A DNA stretch of 64,000 nucleotides from Theobroma cacao (GCF_000208745.1 NC_030854.1:29493300-29557299), one strand, 5' to 3'; counted from the stretch's first letter, positions 35,124 to 48,860 are shown. Numbers and translations: made by a program. Notes: generated by a model from the letters alone, not told the origin.

Positions 35124-36434
35124 TACAAAGCTAATTATCCATTAGCACATTAGATGATGTGGAGATCCTTCAATGCCTTGATGGCATTATAGATATGGAG
35201 AAAATGCAGAGGAAGGAGTTACACATTGGAGGAAACAGTTGAAGCTTGCTTAGAAAGTTCCTGTAGGGCTCAGTTATTGTTTTGTAGGATATATATAATA
35301 GATATATATATATATATTTATATATGTTTTTAGTTTTGCATGTGGGTGGGGGAGGGAGAGATTATCTTTGATGTAGTGTTTTCACTCTGTTGATACACGT
35401 AGTGTGAGCTATTCCTTTTGTGTTTCTCGCCTTTACCTTCAGGAAGGCACCTCCTTGATCTGAGAGGCTCCTGTCTTTCCATATACAGCTCCTGTGTAAT
35501 TTAGTGGTACATACGGAGATTTTGACGGGATGTATACTGGGTATAGTTGGTTGCAGATGACATTCTTTTCCTTTCTTTATCATCTCCATTTTGGTTTATT
35601 TTATGTCTTTAGAGAGTTTGTGGTTAATTTCTGAGATTAAGTGTACAAGAAATGTACTGCTCTGGCAGTTGCTCTTCTTTTTGAGCTTATTATATTTATG
35701 AAATATTGATTATGTTCTCTCTAAACTGGCTCAGTGCCCTGTGGATTGGAGTTATGCATAAACCTTTTTAATATAGCACACACCATATTGAATGTTACCA
35801 ATAGAGCTTTTTAAAATAGTTAGCAAAGGCCCAAAAACGATCAATATGCTTTTTTCTTAAAGATGTACAAAAAAAAAAAAAAATTAGTAGCCGATCTTTG
35901 CCTTGAATTACAAAAATGAAGTTGCTATTATGAACGGGAAATGGATGATTCTAGTCCTTGTAGAAATTTTAAGCTAACTCTGCTGTTTGTTTCTGATATG
36001 ATTTGATCAAATGAGACAAGACAGGTATAATCTTTGACTAAATATTAATGGAAACCAGCAGATAAGCCTTTTCGCTGTGCGCTTCTATCCAGTTTATAAC
36101 TGGTGAAGCTCATTTGGGCATCAGCTCGGACTTGGGAATCTTATTCACAGGACTCGATAAGAAATCAGCCCGTCAATGGTCTCTACCACAAGATGATTCA
36201 TACGCACAAGTAGCAGCAAATAAGCTCGTCCTTTAGGCCCTGTAAGCACCAATCAATGATAAACTGTTACTACAGAATGCCCTTTATGGAGGAATGAATA
36301 TGTGGAGTGTATATGAAAGTCAAGTAGGAATAGGATGGCAAATGAATTTAATTCACCTAAAACCAGTACTCGCCAGTGCAGTATGTGTTCTCTTATTGAG
36401 CCAGTGGAATTATTGTAATCAATAAAAGGAAACT
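35124..36434. other. Convergent 3' region between UBP12 and SKA3-like gene
   Basis: Probable 3' UTRs of both genes. Contains a TA-rich microsatellite (about 35289-35327) and an A-run near 35868. No coding sequence seen. Confidence 0.5.
35289..35327. repeat. (TA)n microsatellite
   Basis: Interrupted alternating T/A run within the likely 3' UTR of the deubiquitinase gene. Confidence 0.7.
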
Positions 36435-38579
36435 CTAGGATTCATTACCCAAGTCCAAGGATTCAATTTCATCTTGGTGGAAATAGTTATATCCTTTTGT
36501 TTTCTCTTTCTTGCTCAGACTTGAGTTGATCTTTTCAACAGCAGCAAGCAGATCCTGTGATCCCACAAAGAACCGGCAAAAGCTTTTGGGATTAGATAAT
36601 TTACTGACCAAGAAAGCAGCAGTTACAGTTTTGATTATGAAGAAATTTCAGATTACCGGTACCTAGAGAGAGAGAGAGAGCTTTAGACAAATAAAAATCA
36701 CCAGTCATTTCATCTTAACCGCACCAGGTCCAGGTCATTCATACAAGAAAGATTTAAGAAACCATTTAAGCAATCATTCAATTGCAAGGGACATGACTTC
36801 CAACTCCTTCACCCCTAAGTACATTTTCTTAGCACATTGTCATGGACAAGCAATAGTTTTCAGAACAGCGTGTAATTTGTTTTTATCATTTTAATTATTC
36901 TGTTTTAAAATTTCCAAATTCTTAACATGCCCTCTTTAAATGTGCAAACAGTTCGTAGTAAACCATGCCTGATGTGGCTCAATCATAGGGCAAACGCAGA
37001 ACCCTATTTTCTTTATACTAAGTTTATGACATTAGCTGAATTGAATCGCCAAAAACCAAAAACATAAACTGCACACCTCCCATGATGCTAGGCTTGTCAT
37101 ATAAGAAGGAAGACCTTCATATCCATCCTTGGATACTTGTATCGCAGGCCTCGGAGCGTCGACTTGATGCAGCTCATTTTCCACTTCTCCTACATTTCAT
37201 GGTGTATAATAAATAAGCCATGACACTGGTTAGAGCCAGATATTGTTAGTCATAAATCCAATAAATGATCAGATAAGGGCAACTTTAGTCATGAAACAGT
37301 CAGCAGTTTCTACCTTTAGTTACTTCAAAGGTGTCTGTAGCAGGCTTATATGTACCCTTGGTGTTGCTTGCTTTATCACCATAATACCTGGAAGTTTGGT
37401 GTTAGAGGAGGTGTAAAGCAGAGAGAACCAGAAAACAGCCTCAAAAACTTACTTCATGTTTTCTCCAAAAGATAAATCAGAGTCATCGACCTTATGATTA
37501 GCTGGGGAGAGAAAGATGGCATCAATTGAAGCAAAAATTGTGGTGGCAAAAGCTAATTCTGTACTAACAAATTGAAATTGCTTAAACCCGTCTCAGAAGG
37601 GTAAAAATCCAATTCATATTCTATAGCTAATCATAACATATAATGTTTCCAATGCTGCAAAGAAGAGGAAAAACCCAGAAAAAAAGAAGCAATTCTGCTA
37701 ACCTTGAGATGCTAAGGTGGCAAGACAAACATCAGAAAGCCCAAAATTCTTCAAACTCAGTGATTCATCAAGACTACAAGAAACAACATCAAGGAAAGAC
37801 ACCAATTCTATAAAAGGAAAGCACCATTTTTGCTAATTATGCTAAAATTCTTGCTCTTTCTTATTTTATCTATTGAAAGCTAACAAATTAAAAGCCACCA
37901 AAAAAAAAAAAAAGAAGAACAAGAAATGAAGGATACAGAGGATCTTCTTCCAAACTCTTCATTACTGAATTTGTGACGGCGAAAGATCTCTCCTTTGAAT
38001 CCAAAACCTCCTCTTCCTCCTCATCATCATCAATTTCAAGTTCTAACTCCAAAAAAAAAAAAAGGGAAAAGGAAAAACATTCTCAAAAAAAGAGTTTTGT
38101 TTTTTTTTTTCAATTTTATTTTCTGCAAGGAACTAAAATGAGTAGGTAATAAAATTTGATCATACGAGGGAAGTAGCCGAGAGGCTTGAGACGATCTTCG
38201 AGATCGAGAAGGTCGGTTTGGTTCTTGTTGAAGATTTGATAACAGTGACCTAAGAGTTCCTCGAAGGAAACGGTGCCAAAGGACATGGAATCGAGAAGGT
38301 TGAGGTCGGCGGTCGAGTTTGAAACGCGGCGGTTTAGGCATTGAACGAACGTCGATGAAGCCGAATCTGAATCCCGAAAAAGAGTTCATCAAAATAACAA
38401 GAAAAAATTTGTTATTATAATTAAAAAAAAAAAGCTTTAGTATAATAAAGGTGGTGTGGGGTTTTACCAAGAGGGATGGGGCGGCGGTCAATGGATTGCT
38501 TGAGAGCGTCGCAGCTGCTTTGAAGGTGGTTGCAGAATGAACCTAAGGTTTTACTGAAATCTGTTATCAAATCTTCCAT
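36435..38579 (-). CDS. SKA3: SKA3-like spindle and kinetochore-associated protein
   Basis: Exons in coding order: 38468-38579, 38166-38366, 37937-38042, 37703-37773, 37453-37501, 37314-37387, 37077-37189, 36435-36554, giving 281 residues. The N-terminal half is helical: FCNHLQSSCDALKQSI, then NQTDLLDLEDRLKPLGYFP. That layout resembles the first part of animal SKA3, which joins SKA1 and SKA2 in a coiled-coil core on kinetochore microtubules. An acidic run (IDDDEEEEE), LKNFGLSDVC and a C-terminal SWEDLLAAVEKINSSL follow, also reminiscent of SKA3. The ATG at 38579 was preferred over one 36 bases upstream because the helix begins there. The identification rests on remembered resemblance; a plant protein of unknown function is the alternative. 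Introns are short (about 70-520 bp). Confidence 0.7.
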
Positions 38580-38725
38580 TTTCGAGATTGTGCGCCAGGT
38601 TTCAACTTTCAACATGGAACACTTTTGATTTTGATTTTTCCTTTAGCGCCAAAGCCATTTCAGGTTTCTTTTATATATATTCTTTATAATACAAGAAAAT
38701 TTTACGGTGCAAATTTTCGATGAAA

Positions 38726-38798
38726 GCGCCTGTAGCTCAGTGGATAGAGCGTCTGTTTCCTAAGCAGAAAGTCGTAGGTTCGACCCCTACCTGGCGCG
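38726..38798 (+). tRNA. tRNA-Arg (anticodon CCU)
   Basis: 73 bases folding as a cloverleaf. The D arm carries the A box TAGCTCAGTGG. The anticodon stem TCTGT/GCAGA encloses loop TTCCTAA, anticodon CCT. The T arm carries the B box GGTTCGACCCC. The acceptor stem is GCGCCTG against CTGGCGC with one T-T mismatch. A TTTT Pol III terminator follows at about 38805. It decodes AGG. It lies 146 bp upstream of the SKA3-like start codon, on the opposite strand. Confidence 0.95.
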
Positions 38799-39268
38799 TT
38801 GTAGTTTTATAATTTAAAAAAAAAAAAGAATTTTTCCCAAAAAAAGTCAAAGACAATTTTTTTATAATTTTTTTAAAAAAGAATGTATTTTTTCAGAAAG
38901 AAAACAATCAAAAACAAATTTTCAATTTTTTTCATGCATAAATTTTGATTATAATTCTCTCTTTGGTTTTTGAGTATGATGCAGTGCATCAAGAGCAAAC
39001 ACAAACAGCGCCATGGGAAGCAGAGGAAATTTTGATGTACTTCCTCTTGAAAAAGTAGAGTGGAAGTGGACCAAAAAAAGAACAATGAAAAACTTGCATT
39101 ACTCATAAGCTACAGCAATTTCGATTGGCTCCCCACTACAATTTACAAAAGCTCTGATGGGAAGCTACCAAGTTCGTTTGAAGCAGGAAATGAAAGAAAT
39201 TTCAAAACTCATATATGTACAAGTTTCTGCCTCACTGTCTTTTTCTGTCTTTTCACGGTTGATCAGTT
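38799..39268. other. Intergenic between tRNA and AMP1 3' end
   Basis: Holds the tRNA terminator and, presumably, the AMP1 3' UTR. Rich in A/T runs; no coding sequence. Confidence 0.5.
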
Positions 39269-42200
39269 TCAGGTGAGTTCCCCTTTGAGTGCAACAGCAG
39301 CTCTTCGAATGGCTCTAGCAACTCTCCAAATCTCATGCCTAATTGCTGCCTGCCCATCCCTTTGGCTCATTTTTGTCGATTCAGCTATGGCATCTGATAT
39401 TCCAGGGAAGAATTCCAATTTGCTCTCATGGTTCCTGCGAGGTCCATAAATCTACACAAGGATAAATGATGCAAGATGAGTTATAGAAATGCCATTCACA
39501 TGCTTTACATTTGTTTATTCACAATCAAACCCTTTTACTAACTTTTCCCCCTCTTACTCAAAAAGAAGAATAAGAATGAGCATGCTTCATCGGTGATGAA
39601 AATGCGAGTTGGAATTTTCGAGCTATATAATGAGCTTCAGACAACTTGTAACAGAAAAAGCATAAGGGCCATACATCATAGAAGCAAACCATATTACTGT
39701 ATCGGTATGTTAAACTGTGTCCTACTAGCAATTTTCAAAAAGATAACACTTACAAGGTGCTTGAACCACTCCCTTCCTTTAATTCCATCTGTATCTAAGA
39801 AGCCTCTTTCAGCAAGCATCAGCCTATCGTTCAATGCTCGCACCTTCAAAACTAAAAGATCATCGGTAAATCCTTGCTCCATCAGTCTCTGTACTCCAAA
39901 ATGGAAGATGCCACAGCATTAGTTGATATAAAAATGACAACTTGAAATATCTCTCCCTTAGTATTCATAAAATTCCACTAAACTTGATTGCCTTTTACCT
40001 TTGCTTCATCATTAGCGCGTTTAGCTGCAGATGCAAGTTCTTGAATTGATGCATCTAGGGGAGTGAGGGACATGCTACCATCTACAAAACTGCTCAGGAC
40101 ATCTTTATGCCCCTACATGAGTTGTCAGTAAATGGTTTCATTATCTAGCTTGAAAAACATAAAGCCAAATTTTAAATGTAAAATCAGACAAAGTTGCTAT
40201 CAGCAAATGGTGATGCAATATAAAAAATTATTGCTTCTTCTGTAATTCAGTAGCCACCTTTCCTGTTTTCCTTATAGTTTTTCCCCTTCGCAAAGAGAAA
40301 AAAACCAGGAGCTAGCATTGAAGAAAGTTGTTAGTGCTCATTTCATTAGTCCTGGAGACTGTCATTCAAATTGCCAGACACCACGTGTTTTTTAACAAAT
40401 CATATCTGTGCAGATACAAATCTTCTGCATTTTTTCTCCACACAGGTTCATAGACTCATTAGACTAATTCTGTGCTGTGAGCTGTGAGCTGTGAGCATGG
40501 CCTTTCTGTGAGAAAAAGTGAGGAGGGAAGGAAAATGGGAGAGGTCATTGACTCATTACCAAATCACAAAAAACCAATCTTGAATAAGCATCTCTTCTTA
40601 ACATTCAATGCTTCCAAATGCAGATGGCTGGATAGACATTTTTTAATGAGGTACTTCGATGAACTACATTTCAGTCACCAGGGTCCAATATTAAGTTGGT
40701 TTAAACCAATGGCTAACATCTCAACTCAACAGAATCCAAGAAAGCCTTAACTACAGAGGTATTTCAAACAATCAGAACTCCCACCAAAACCTGTCAGCAG
40801 TATGCACTAACATTAAGAGAGAATAGCTTAAGACCTGTAATTGTTTTGCATAGGAGAGATAATTGAGAGGTAGAACGGGATCATCAGCAAGGTGAAGGCC
40901 TAGAAGACCCCATACTCCAGCCACTGACATGTAGAACAAAGAAGCAGTGTTATCTTAATGAGTTGAAAAAAAATTGTAGGTTTCATTATCAAGTCAGAGT
41001 TCCAAATCTATCAAGGGCTATGTTGGAGGAAAAGAAAGCTAACCAGCCACATGACGCCAAAAGAATGGATCTGCGAAGTTTATCATCCAGTTGAAGGAAT
41101 CAAAGGCAGTATGATATACAGGAAAATCTGGATTTAAGAAAGAAGATTTATACATTATAAATCCTAGCATTATAGATTCACAAACAGCTAGGGATGAAAC
41201 ATGTTCAAACTTTCACACAAAAGACTGTTAATAAAGGGATAAGGATGTACCCCTTCCATAGTATATATCAACAGAAGAAACCCCGGCATGATGCAAGAAG
41301 GGTGCAAAATCAGAATCCACTCCACTTAGTCTGTCAATCTGCAAACAGCCAAGACAATCTCAATTAAACTGTTAAGACACCAACTTTAATTTTTTATATC
41401 AGAGGACACATAAATGAAGTACAATGCATTGAAAAAGCAATTGGTCTCAAGGGAACTCTAGAGGACAATAGATAGCAGCATTTTCCTTTTCAGTAGGTCA
41501 CTTTTGATGTCATTCTAAATTTACAAAGGGGCAAACTTAAAGACTCCCTATCACCAAAAAAAAAAAAAAATGTAAAGTAGACATTAGGTTTTGCTTATAA
41601 TCAATCATTTCTCAAGCATTAACCTTGATCACATCACAATAACAAAGTGTTTCTCAGGTAAATCATCTCTGGTAGAGTGGCCCTTCATATACATCCAACA
41701 ATAAAAACCATCTGCATTCAATTGGCCAAGCATAATTGCATGCAAGTTGGCTTTTATCATTAATGCATCAAATGTCTTCCCATGTCTAGCAGTTTAGGGA
41801 GCCTAACTTTTGTTTCCCTCCTTATGAACTGAACCAACTGAACCTAAAACATGAAACTAACAGAAGCTTGCCACATGATGAGCTCCGAGCAAGTGAGGCA
41901 GCATAAACATGAAATTTGCAAGAGAAATACATAATCAACAATTAAACTCATTGAATGGGAAAGGACAATCAATACCGTACAGATTCAATGTATATAAAAT
42001 TGTACTTACAAGCTAAATAAATGAACATTTCAACATTTAGAAAGATGAACACTGTGTGGCCTTACATTGCTAATTCTATTCATGGTTGTCCACTTGTCAT
42101 ATATTGTAGCAACATCTGAATCAGGATCCTTGACCTAAAATTAGCTTGAATATTAGTTGGAACATATTATAATCCAAGTCATAAAAATAAGATGTAATTC

Positions 42201-45200
42201 ACTCTTTTTTGCCTCTCTCTTCTGTCTACCTTCTTTGTGACCTCAAAAATAAGATCATCTAGCTGAGGAGTTGCCCCAGCAAAGAATCCAGGCCCTTGAA
42301 CTGCACAATCAACATTAAGATATGCCACAGCTTTTGCACCAAGATTCACAAGGTTCTGCTCAACCCACTCTGTGGAACCGATCTGAAAACAAAATAGCAA
42401 CAGATAGAAATAACTTTAGAGGATTAATGGAAATCATTCCCATGACAACATAAGCTAGTATTAAGTTGATGACTCTCAAAACCATGTTCAACATGCATTG
42501 AAAAAAGCCTACTAAAGAGACAACTTAAAAGGTTGGGTAAATAAATAATCTAAAGCCGACAGAGGAATATAGGCCTCCATATAGCTCCAGAATACCATAT
42601 GCATCGCATTTGCATCCAACCAAATGATTTTCCCTAATGTATCCATACGTCATCAGAAAAGAGAATCTGAAAGATGAATTATCGTTCTATACACTGGCAG
42701 GGGAGTTTTTAAACTCCACAAGTGGGGTTTAATAGTTGCCATATTTAATAAATAATTAATTTATATTAATTTTCATACATATACCCTAGTGGGACACATG
42801 TCAACCCTCTAACCCCGACTGTGGAGTATAAAAACTTTATTGCCACCGTATAGGATAATTTTCCTATGGAAATTTCAGTATTTGATGCCCCAATTCACTC
42901 TGCATGCATAGCACTTTACAAACCAGTGTTAAACAAAGATGGAACATTACCTACCATTCCAAACTCTTCAGCATCCCAACTGCAGAAAATAATTGTCCTT
43001 CTAGGGTTCCAACCCTTTCGCATCAAAAGGGCATACCTTCGAGCAATATCAAGAAGGGCTGCAGTCCCACTATTGGGGTCTACGGCTCCATACGTCCATG
43101 CATCTCTATGATTCCCCAGAAGCACATAGCGATCTGGCTCTACCGACCCCCGTATGACAGCAAATACATTATGAATTGTTGCCAACTTTTTCTCCCCCTA
43201 GAAGAATAGATCAAAAGGAAAGAATCAATAAAGATTCAAAAGAGCCTTTAGAAAATAGGATTTAAAAGGCAACCATTTTTTCTTCTTTCCATAAAAAATA
43301 GCTAAAAAAATTGCAGAACAAGAATCAACTTCAGTTATAGTCAGAAATTAAATATGTAAAAACATCTCTCACACGCATAGATGTCCTATCATGCAATATT
43401 TATTCTGTCTAGGTATGCATTAATTACCTTTTCTGTATTCTAACAGAAACAGACCAGGAAAAAAGTAACCTTATCCCCAACAATTTCAGATGTGTAGTTA
43501 AGGAAAAGCATAAAACAAAGCTAGGTTGCAAATTAGCATACAATTTGGTAAGGAACTACTAGATAAAAATATAAAAGTTTATTAACAAATAATTTTGTGA
43601 CCTCAATGGGCTCCTTCAAAAATAGCATAGGTCTACCAGTTACAATCGAACAGTTTGTTTTGTCAGGCCAAAAGAAGAATGAACCAGTTCCAATAGTGGG
43701 AAGTCCAGAGTGAGGCTTCAGAAAAGTAGGTCAAATGCCCCAAGTATTTTCTTTCTCACAAACAAATAGAACAAATCACAATCTATAATGCTCAAACACA
43801 TAACGAAGTTGGTTAAGTGTTCAAAGTTCAGCTTAATGATGACAACTTGAGCCGATTGATCTAAATTCATTGCATATAACATATGATAACCTTATGTTCT
43901 GCCAACTTTTAGTATCTTCCTAGGCAAAAGAAAAAAGAAAAAGGTATGAAACCCCCAGACAAGCAAACATGCAAGTGGTGGTGGATACTCATACAACATG
44001 TAAAGACAAACCAAACTCTGGCCCAACCGATTTTCCTTCACTCACCAAATGTGCACAAATGACTGAATATTGAATAAAAGTCATAAATTACAGGGCTATT
44101 AACTTGGCAGTGATTTGAAACTTGTCCAAATTAGATCATTTCTATTTCTTAAAAAAGCATTACTAACCAACCTAATTTACCAAACTAGCTTTTTGATTAA
44201 AAATTGCAGCTCAACAGATAAAACCATCCAGCAAAAGAAACTCTATCTTCAGTCAAATTGTTAACATCAAAATCATCCAAATTCAATTTACAATCTTTAT
44301 ACATCCAATTTGACCAACTTTTAACATTAACATCAGGCACCAAAGTCAACCACTTTCCCCTTGTAGACAACATATCCAGAAGTAAAACAAGCAAAAATAT
44401 GCAGTAACAACAAATAAAGCAAATAAAATTAGCATCAACAACCTACCAGCCAACCAACCAACCTGATAAATAAAATTGACCATAACCTGACCCGGTCCAA
44501 CCCGGGATAACTTAGATCGACTGGAATCCCTCCATTTCTGAGGCGCCTCAGGACCCCCAAGAGACTCTAAAATAACCTGAGCACTCTCAAAAGTCAAGGG
44601 CAAAGATGGAATTCCAGGAAACCTGTCCAAAACCTTATTGTCCTCCAACTCCAACCTCTCCCCATCTTCAACCCCAGCCCATCCAGGAGTTAAAGGGTCC
44701 CCAACTCCCTTCATAACTGTCCCTCTTTCAACTCCAAACCGGAAACTACCCCTTGAAACATCCCCTTCAGCATACATTAGCACCCCCAAAGCACCTTTTT
44801 TTTCAGCTATTTCCACAGCAGCCCCTCTGCTCAAACTACCACCTTTTTTAACTATCACTATGCAGCCACTAACGTTAACCCCCATCACTTCCAGCGCACG
44901 ATAGTCATCTTCAGTTCCATTGTTCACAAAAACAACATCACCCTGCGTCGTTCCTGATGGAGAATATGCATGGTAAGGTTGTACCAAGCCTGAAGGAGCA
45001 TAACTAGAAATACCAATTTCGTTTAACGGCAAGTTTAACACGGTGCCGTTGTCGAAATGCAATGAAACTGAAGCACGAAGAGGGTAAGACAAAAGGGTCT
45101 TAAACGGCACCGTATGCGTTTCCAAGCCAAGGTTTTTAAAGTGGGTTTTAACGTAGTGGGTCGTTTCAAGCGAAGGTTTTGTGCCGGCGAGATGAGGGTG

Positions 45201-45413
45201 GGAAGTGAGGGAACGGAGGTAGGAAGAGATGGTGTTGTTGTTGGCAGAAGAGAGGAATATTTGGTGGAAGAGAAGGTCATTTTGGGGATTTCTGGGTGGG
45301 TAATGGACAGCGTAGAAACCTAGAATGCAGAGGATTATGAGGAAGAGAAAAGCACAGAGCGGCGATGGTTTTGATGTTAAGCTGTTGTTTGGTTTTGTGA
45401 GAGGTTGAGACAT
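39269..45413 (-). CDS. AMP1: Probable glutamate carboxypeptidase 2 / ALTERED MERISTEM PROGRAM 1
   Basis: Ten exons in coding order: 44463-45413, 42955-43197, 42230-42382, 42066-42134, 41251-41338, 41044-41127, 40835-40923, 39999-40112, 39754-39888, 39269-39451. Total 702 residues, close to Arabidopsis AMP1 (705). A single N-terminal membrane anchor ([20 protein letters not shown], about residues 18-38) makes it type II, ER-resident in the known family member. A protease-associated domain follows, then the M28 zinc peptidase domain with [15 protein letters not shown] and DAEEFG metal and catalytic residues, YLNVDCA and [11 protein letters not shown]. The C-terminus is the dimerisation domain. 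AMP1 limits shoot meristem size and cytokinin level and is needed for miRNA-directed translation inhibition on the ER. The start MSQPL matches the family. All metal-ligand motifs are present, so it appears functional. Confidence 0.95.
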
Positions 45414-45545
45414 TTTCTTCAGGTTCTGGTTTTTTTTTTTCTTTCTTTCTCTTTCTTGGGGCTATGAAAACAGCTTTTTTAAGGGTTTTTGAGTGTTTAT
45501 GAAAGGTGGCTGGCCGGCTGGCTGGCTGAAGAGGCTTTTGTTTCT

Positions 45546-45568
45546 GAGAGAGAGAGAGAGAGAGAGAG
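45546..45568. repeat. (GA)n microsatellite
   Basis: Uninterrupted GA repeat in the likely promoter or leader of AMP1; GAGA/CT runs are common in plant 5' regions. Confidence 0.85.
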
Positions 45569-46114
45569 GCTCCGGGCTGCTGTTACAAAAGCTTTACGGT
45601 ACTAGACATTGTTCTACTATATTAATGTTTTTCTTTTACTGGACTAGTAGTCCAGTGTTTTTATAAGGAGAGTTGTAAAATGTAAAGGAACGTATTAATT
45701 TTTATGTCATATATGATGGGGAGAGCAGTTTCATTTCATGCATGAAATGAAAAAATGAAACTGAACTGATCTGGTATCATTTTCAAGGCAGGGAAAAGAG
45801 CGTGAGGGGACCACATACAACGATATAATTTTCTTTTACAAAATATAGAGATTGCAGGAACCCCAAATTGAGCATCAAGTGAGAATTTTTCTGAGAAAGG
45901 TAAGTGGGTTAACTGGGGGGGAGAATGTGACTTTGTGGGAGTGAATCAATGTTTGGGGGGCTGTTCTCTGCACTTTATGGTCCCACCCGCCCTTTTGTTT
46001 GCAAGATAAAGTTGGGGAATTGGGACATTCCATGTACTAAGGCGGTTTGGTGTTTTTTGGGGTGTTTTGAAGTTTTATTCATGCATGTGGAGAGAGAGAG
46101 AGTGACATTTATTT

Positions 46115-46135
46115 GTTTCTTTCTTTCTTTCTTTC
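46115..46135. repeat. (TTTC)n microsatellite
   Basis: About five copies of TTTC upstream of AMP1. Confidence 0.8.
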
Positions 46136-46250
46136 AAATGATTGATGCAAAGTTCCATTCTCATTTTGCAGGCTTACATAATATTAAGCCATCATGTAAG
46201 TTGTATCCTTTCACAATCAATAATTAAATTAATGAGGAGGAAGAACCCTG

Positions 46251-48860
46251 AGATCTACTGATTCTTCTACGGTGGCAGTCCATCCATGCCAGCAACAAAA
46301 AAGAAAATGCTCTTCTCCCTCCCCTTCTTATCATGATAATGAGAATGAACTGTATTACTTGTAGCAGCAAGTAGTGGAGCTGGCCTTTTCTAAACACATG
46401 TATAATTGTGTACTATATCCAATTGAGATTTGGCTATTGCTTCAACTTTAATGCCCTTTCTGTATTCTTACCAGCTGCCAGCAAATTAAATACTACAACC
46501 AAAGTTGACAAAGCCGACCAACTCGACTGCTTAAAGCTTTAATTATCGGTACAACAGAAAGTCAAAATGTTTCTTTCAAAGGACAAAGGATTATTGTTTT
46601 AAACCAATATGAAAACAAATGATGGTTTATTCAGAAAAGAAAAAAAAAAAAAAACAAGTTTTGGGTCCTTTTCATTTCGACATACCAACGTTTAGCTAGT
46701 GGATGCTTTCTTTTGGACTGATTAACCATTAGCCGGTGGATTCCTTATTCTTGCATTGCTCCAAGTTGCGGCTGCTTGCAGTACCACCCATGACTTTGAT
46801 ATTTGCGTTACTCTTTAAGAGTCTAAGCCATTGCCTTGAATCATTTCTTTTCTAGAGCTCAGCCTTTTAAGTTTGGGTTAATGAGCTAAGCATTCATAAG
46901 TTTTTTTCTCTGCAGTTCAATGATTGGGACTATGCAGATGGCCTAGCCTCTCCCCTTTTTCATCTTTGTAATCTCTGGTAGAAACTGGACTCGACCCAAA
47001 GTTCTTAGCACAACAATGATCAGAAAAGTTTTACTAGGTAAGTTTGGTAACACCACCAATCATTTTCACCAATCAATTCCAGTAGATTTTCATGGAAACC
47101 AGCAGAAAATTCTCACCTAGATTGCATTCTTGCAATTGGGATAAGGCATAAATGTGAAAGGGACTGCAGCAATGTCCATACTAGGCAGAGAGATGGGTAA
47201 TGAGTTAGTGGTGTACTATTATGTCCCAACCAGAAATGTACCAAAAGGAAATACTATGTCCGAATCAGAAGCAGATCTCATCTAAAATCCGTAAATCATC
47301 TAGTGCATACCCTTCCCCACATGAATATCTTTGTTTCAGTGACATATCTTTATAAGATACTATGAATAACCAACTTGTGGCCATAAATGAACAAAAAACG
47401 GAGTTTGTCATGGCTTTGTTCATGAAAGTGACGAGCTTTTTTTGAACTTGATCTTTTTAATTCATCTGTTTGTAGTGAAAAAAGAATGAGAATCAATGTC
47501 CCCTTCTCCTTTCACTTTCACTTTCACTTTGGTGATCTTTGCCAAAAAAGCAAGTCGCTTTCCCCTTGAAGTGGATGCTCCATGCTTGGGTGAGTGGGGA
47601 GAGCAATAGCTTTGATGCAGTCCAAAATGTCCCTCACCTGAAAAAGATATATCCCAACATATAATGCAATCATGGAAGATGCTCTGCTTTTGCAGAGGGA
47701 CCTCTTTCGAAACACAGTGCTGTTGCAGACACAATTTCAACGTCCAATTGCGATGATCCATGTAGCTATCAAGCTTCTGATCAATGTGCATAAACAACAT
47801 CTTCTGACCTCAAATGTCTTATGTCCACCCTATGCCCACTCTTTGCCGCCATGGTCCCGGGTCTTATCCCACGTTGGCACCAGCCTTTACAGCTAAATCA
47901 TAAAAAGAAGGCAACAGACATGTTCTTCATTTTTATGCTTGCTTTCCCATTGAACCCAAATGGAAGTTTGCAGGGGCAAACCATTTACAAGGACTCAGCA
48001 GTTGGCCAAAATTTGGATGGAGCTGTAATCATGGTGATCATTGCTTTTGAAATTTATGTGTTAGGTGAGCCAAGCATATATATTCAACCATTATACAATT
48101 AAAAAAACTTTTGAGAGCACCATGCCTTTATTCAAAGCACAAGTTTATGGCATGCAACGTTGAGAATTCTGCTAAATTTTGACAGAACTATATAAAAAAG
48201 AAAGAACAAAGAAAAGGGAAGAGAAAGCGTGAGGGATTATTTGCTTGTTGATCACTAATGAACATATTCAGAGACATGGAAAATTCATTATCAGGGATAC
48301 GTCTGCAAAAAATGGCATATAGTAGTATCTTTCTAGCTCAAGTTAACCTGTCAAGTGCCAGTAAGGTTACCATACCCAGCTAGCAAGGATAGATAGGTGG
48401 ACCGATTCAATATTTTTCATATAAATGACCTCACAATTATCACATCTTCGACATGGAAAGCACCTTTGCTTTTCAATACCATAGGAGATAAATTCCTAGT
48501 AAACAACATGAAACGGTAAACCTTGATCAACATTGCAAATAAAGCATTCAGATTTTATACTTCTCTGGTGAAATAACTACATGGTAGGAGAAAAACAAAA
48601 GCAAATACGAACAAAGAACTCAATCATTGTCAATAAATTGAAAAGTGAATAGAGTATATAACAAATAGCAAAATCTATTCATCTGCATATTAACCTGTTT
48701 CCATCAGCAAAATAGGAAGTAGCAGAAATAATACAACTGCATTGGTAAAATGTTGACTGTCTTGCCATTAAACCTGCACACTTTTACAGGTTTATGATAT
48801 CTTGTCTATTAATCCAATCAAAGAACTGATTTTTCGATTTCAAAATCTTCTGAAATCAAG
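46251..48860. other. Long intergenic region without a recognised gene
   Basis: No domain or family recognised on either strand. 47462-47800 on the minus strand is open for 112 codons, with a CTTTTTCAG acceptor-like site near 47638 and a basic tail, but nothing supports coding. Possibly non-coding transcript or relic. Confidence 0.4.

Larger units (their letters stand above)
45414..46250. promoter_or_regulatory. AMP1 upstream region with microsatellites
   Basis: 5' flank of AMP1. A (GA)n run lies at 45546-45568, a perfect 24-bp palindrome at 45729-45752 and a (TTTC)n run at 46115-46135. No gene recognised. Confidence 0.5.
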
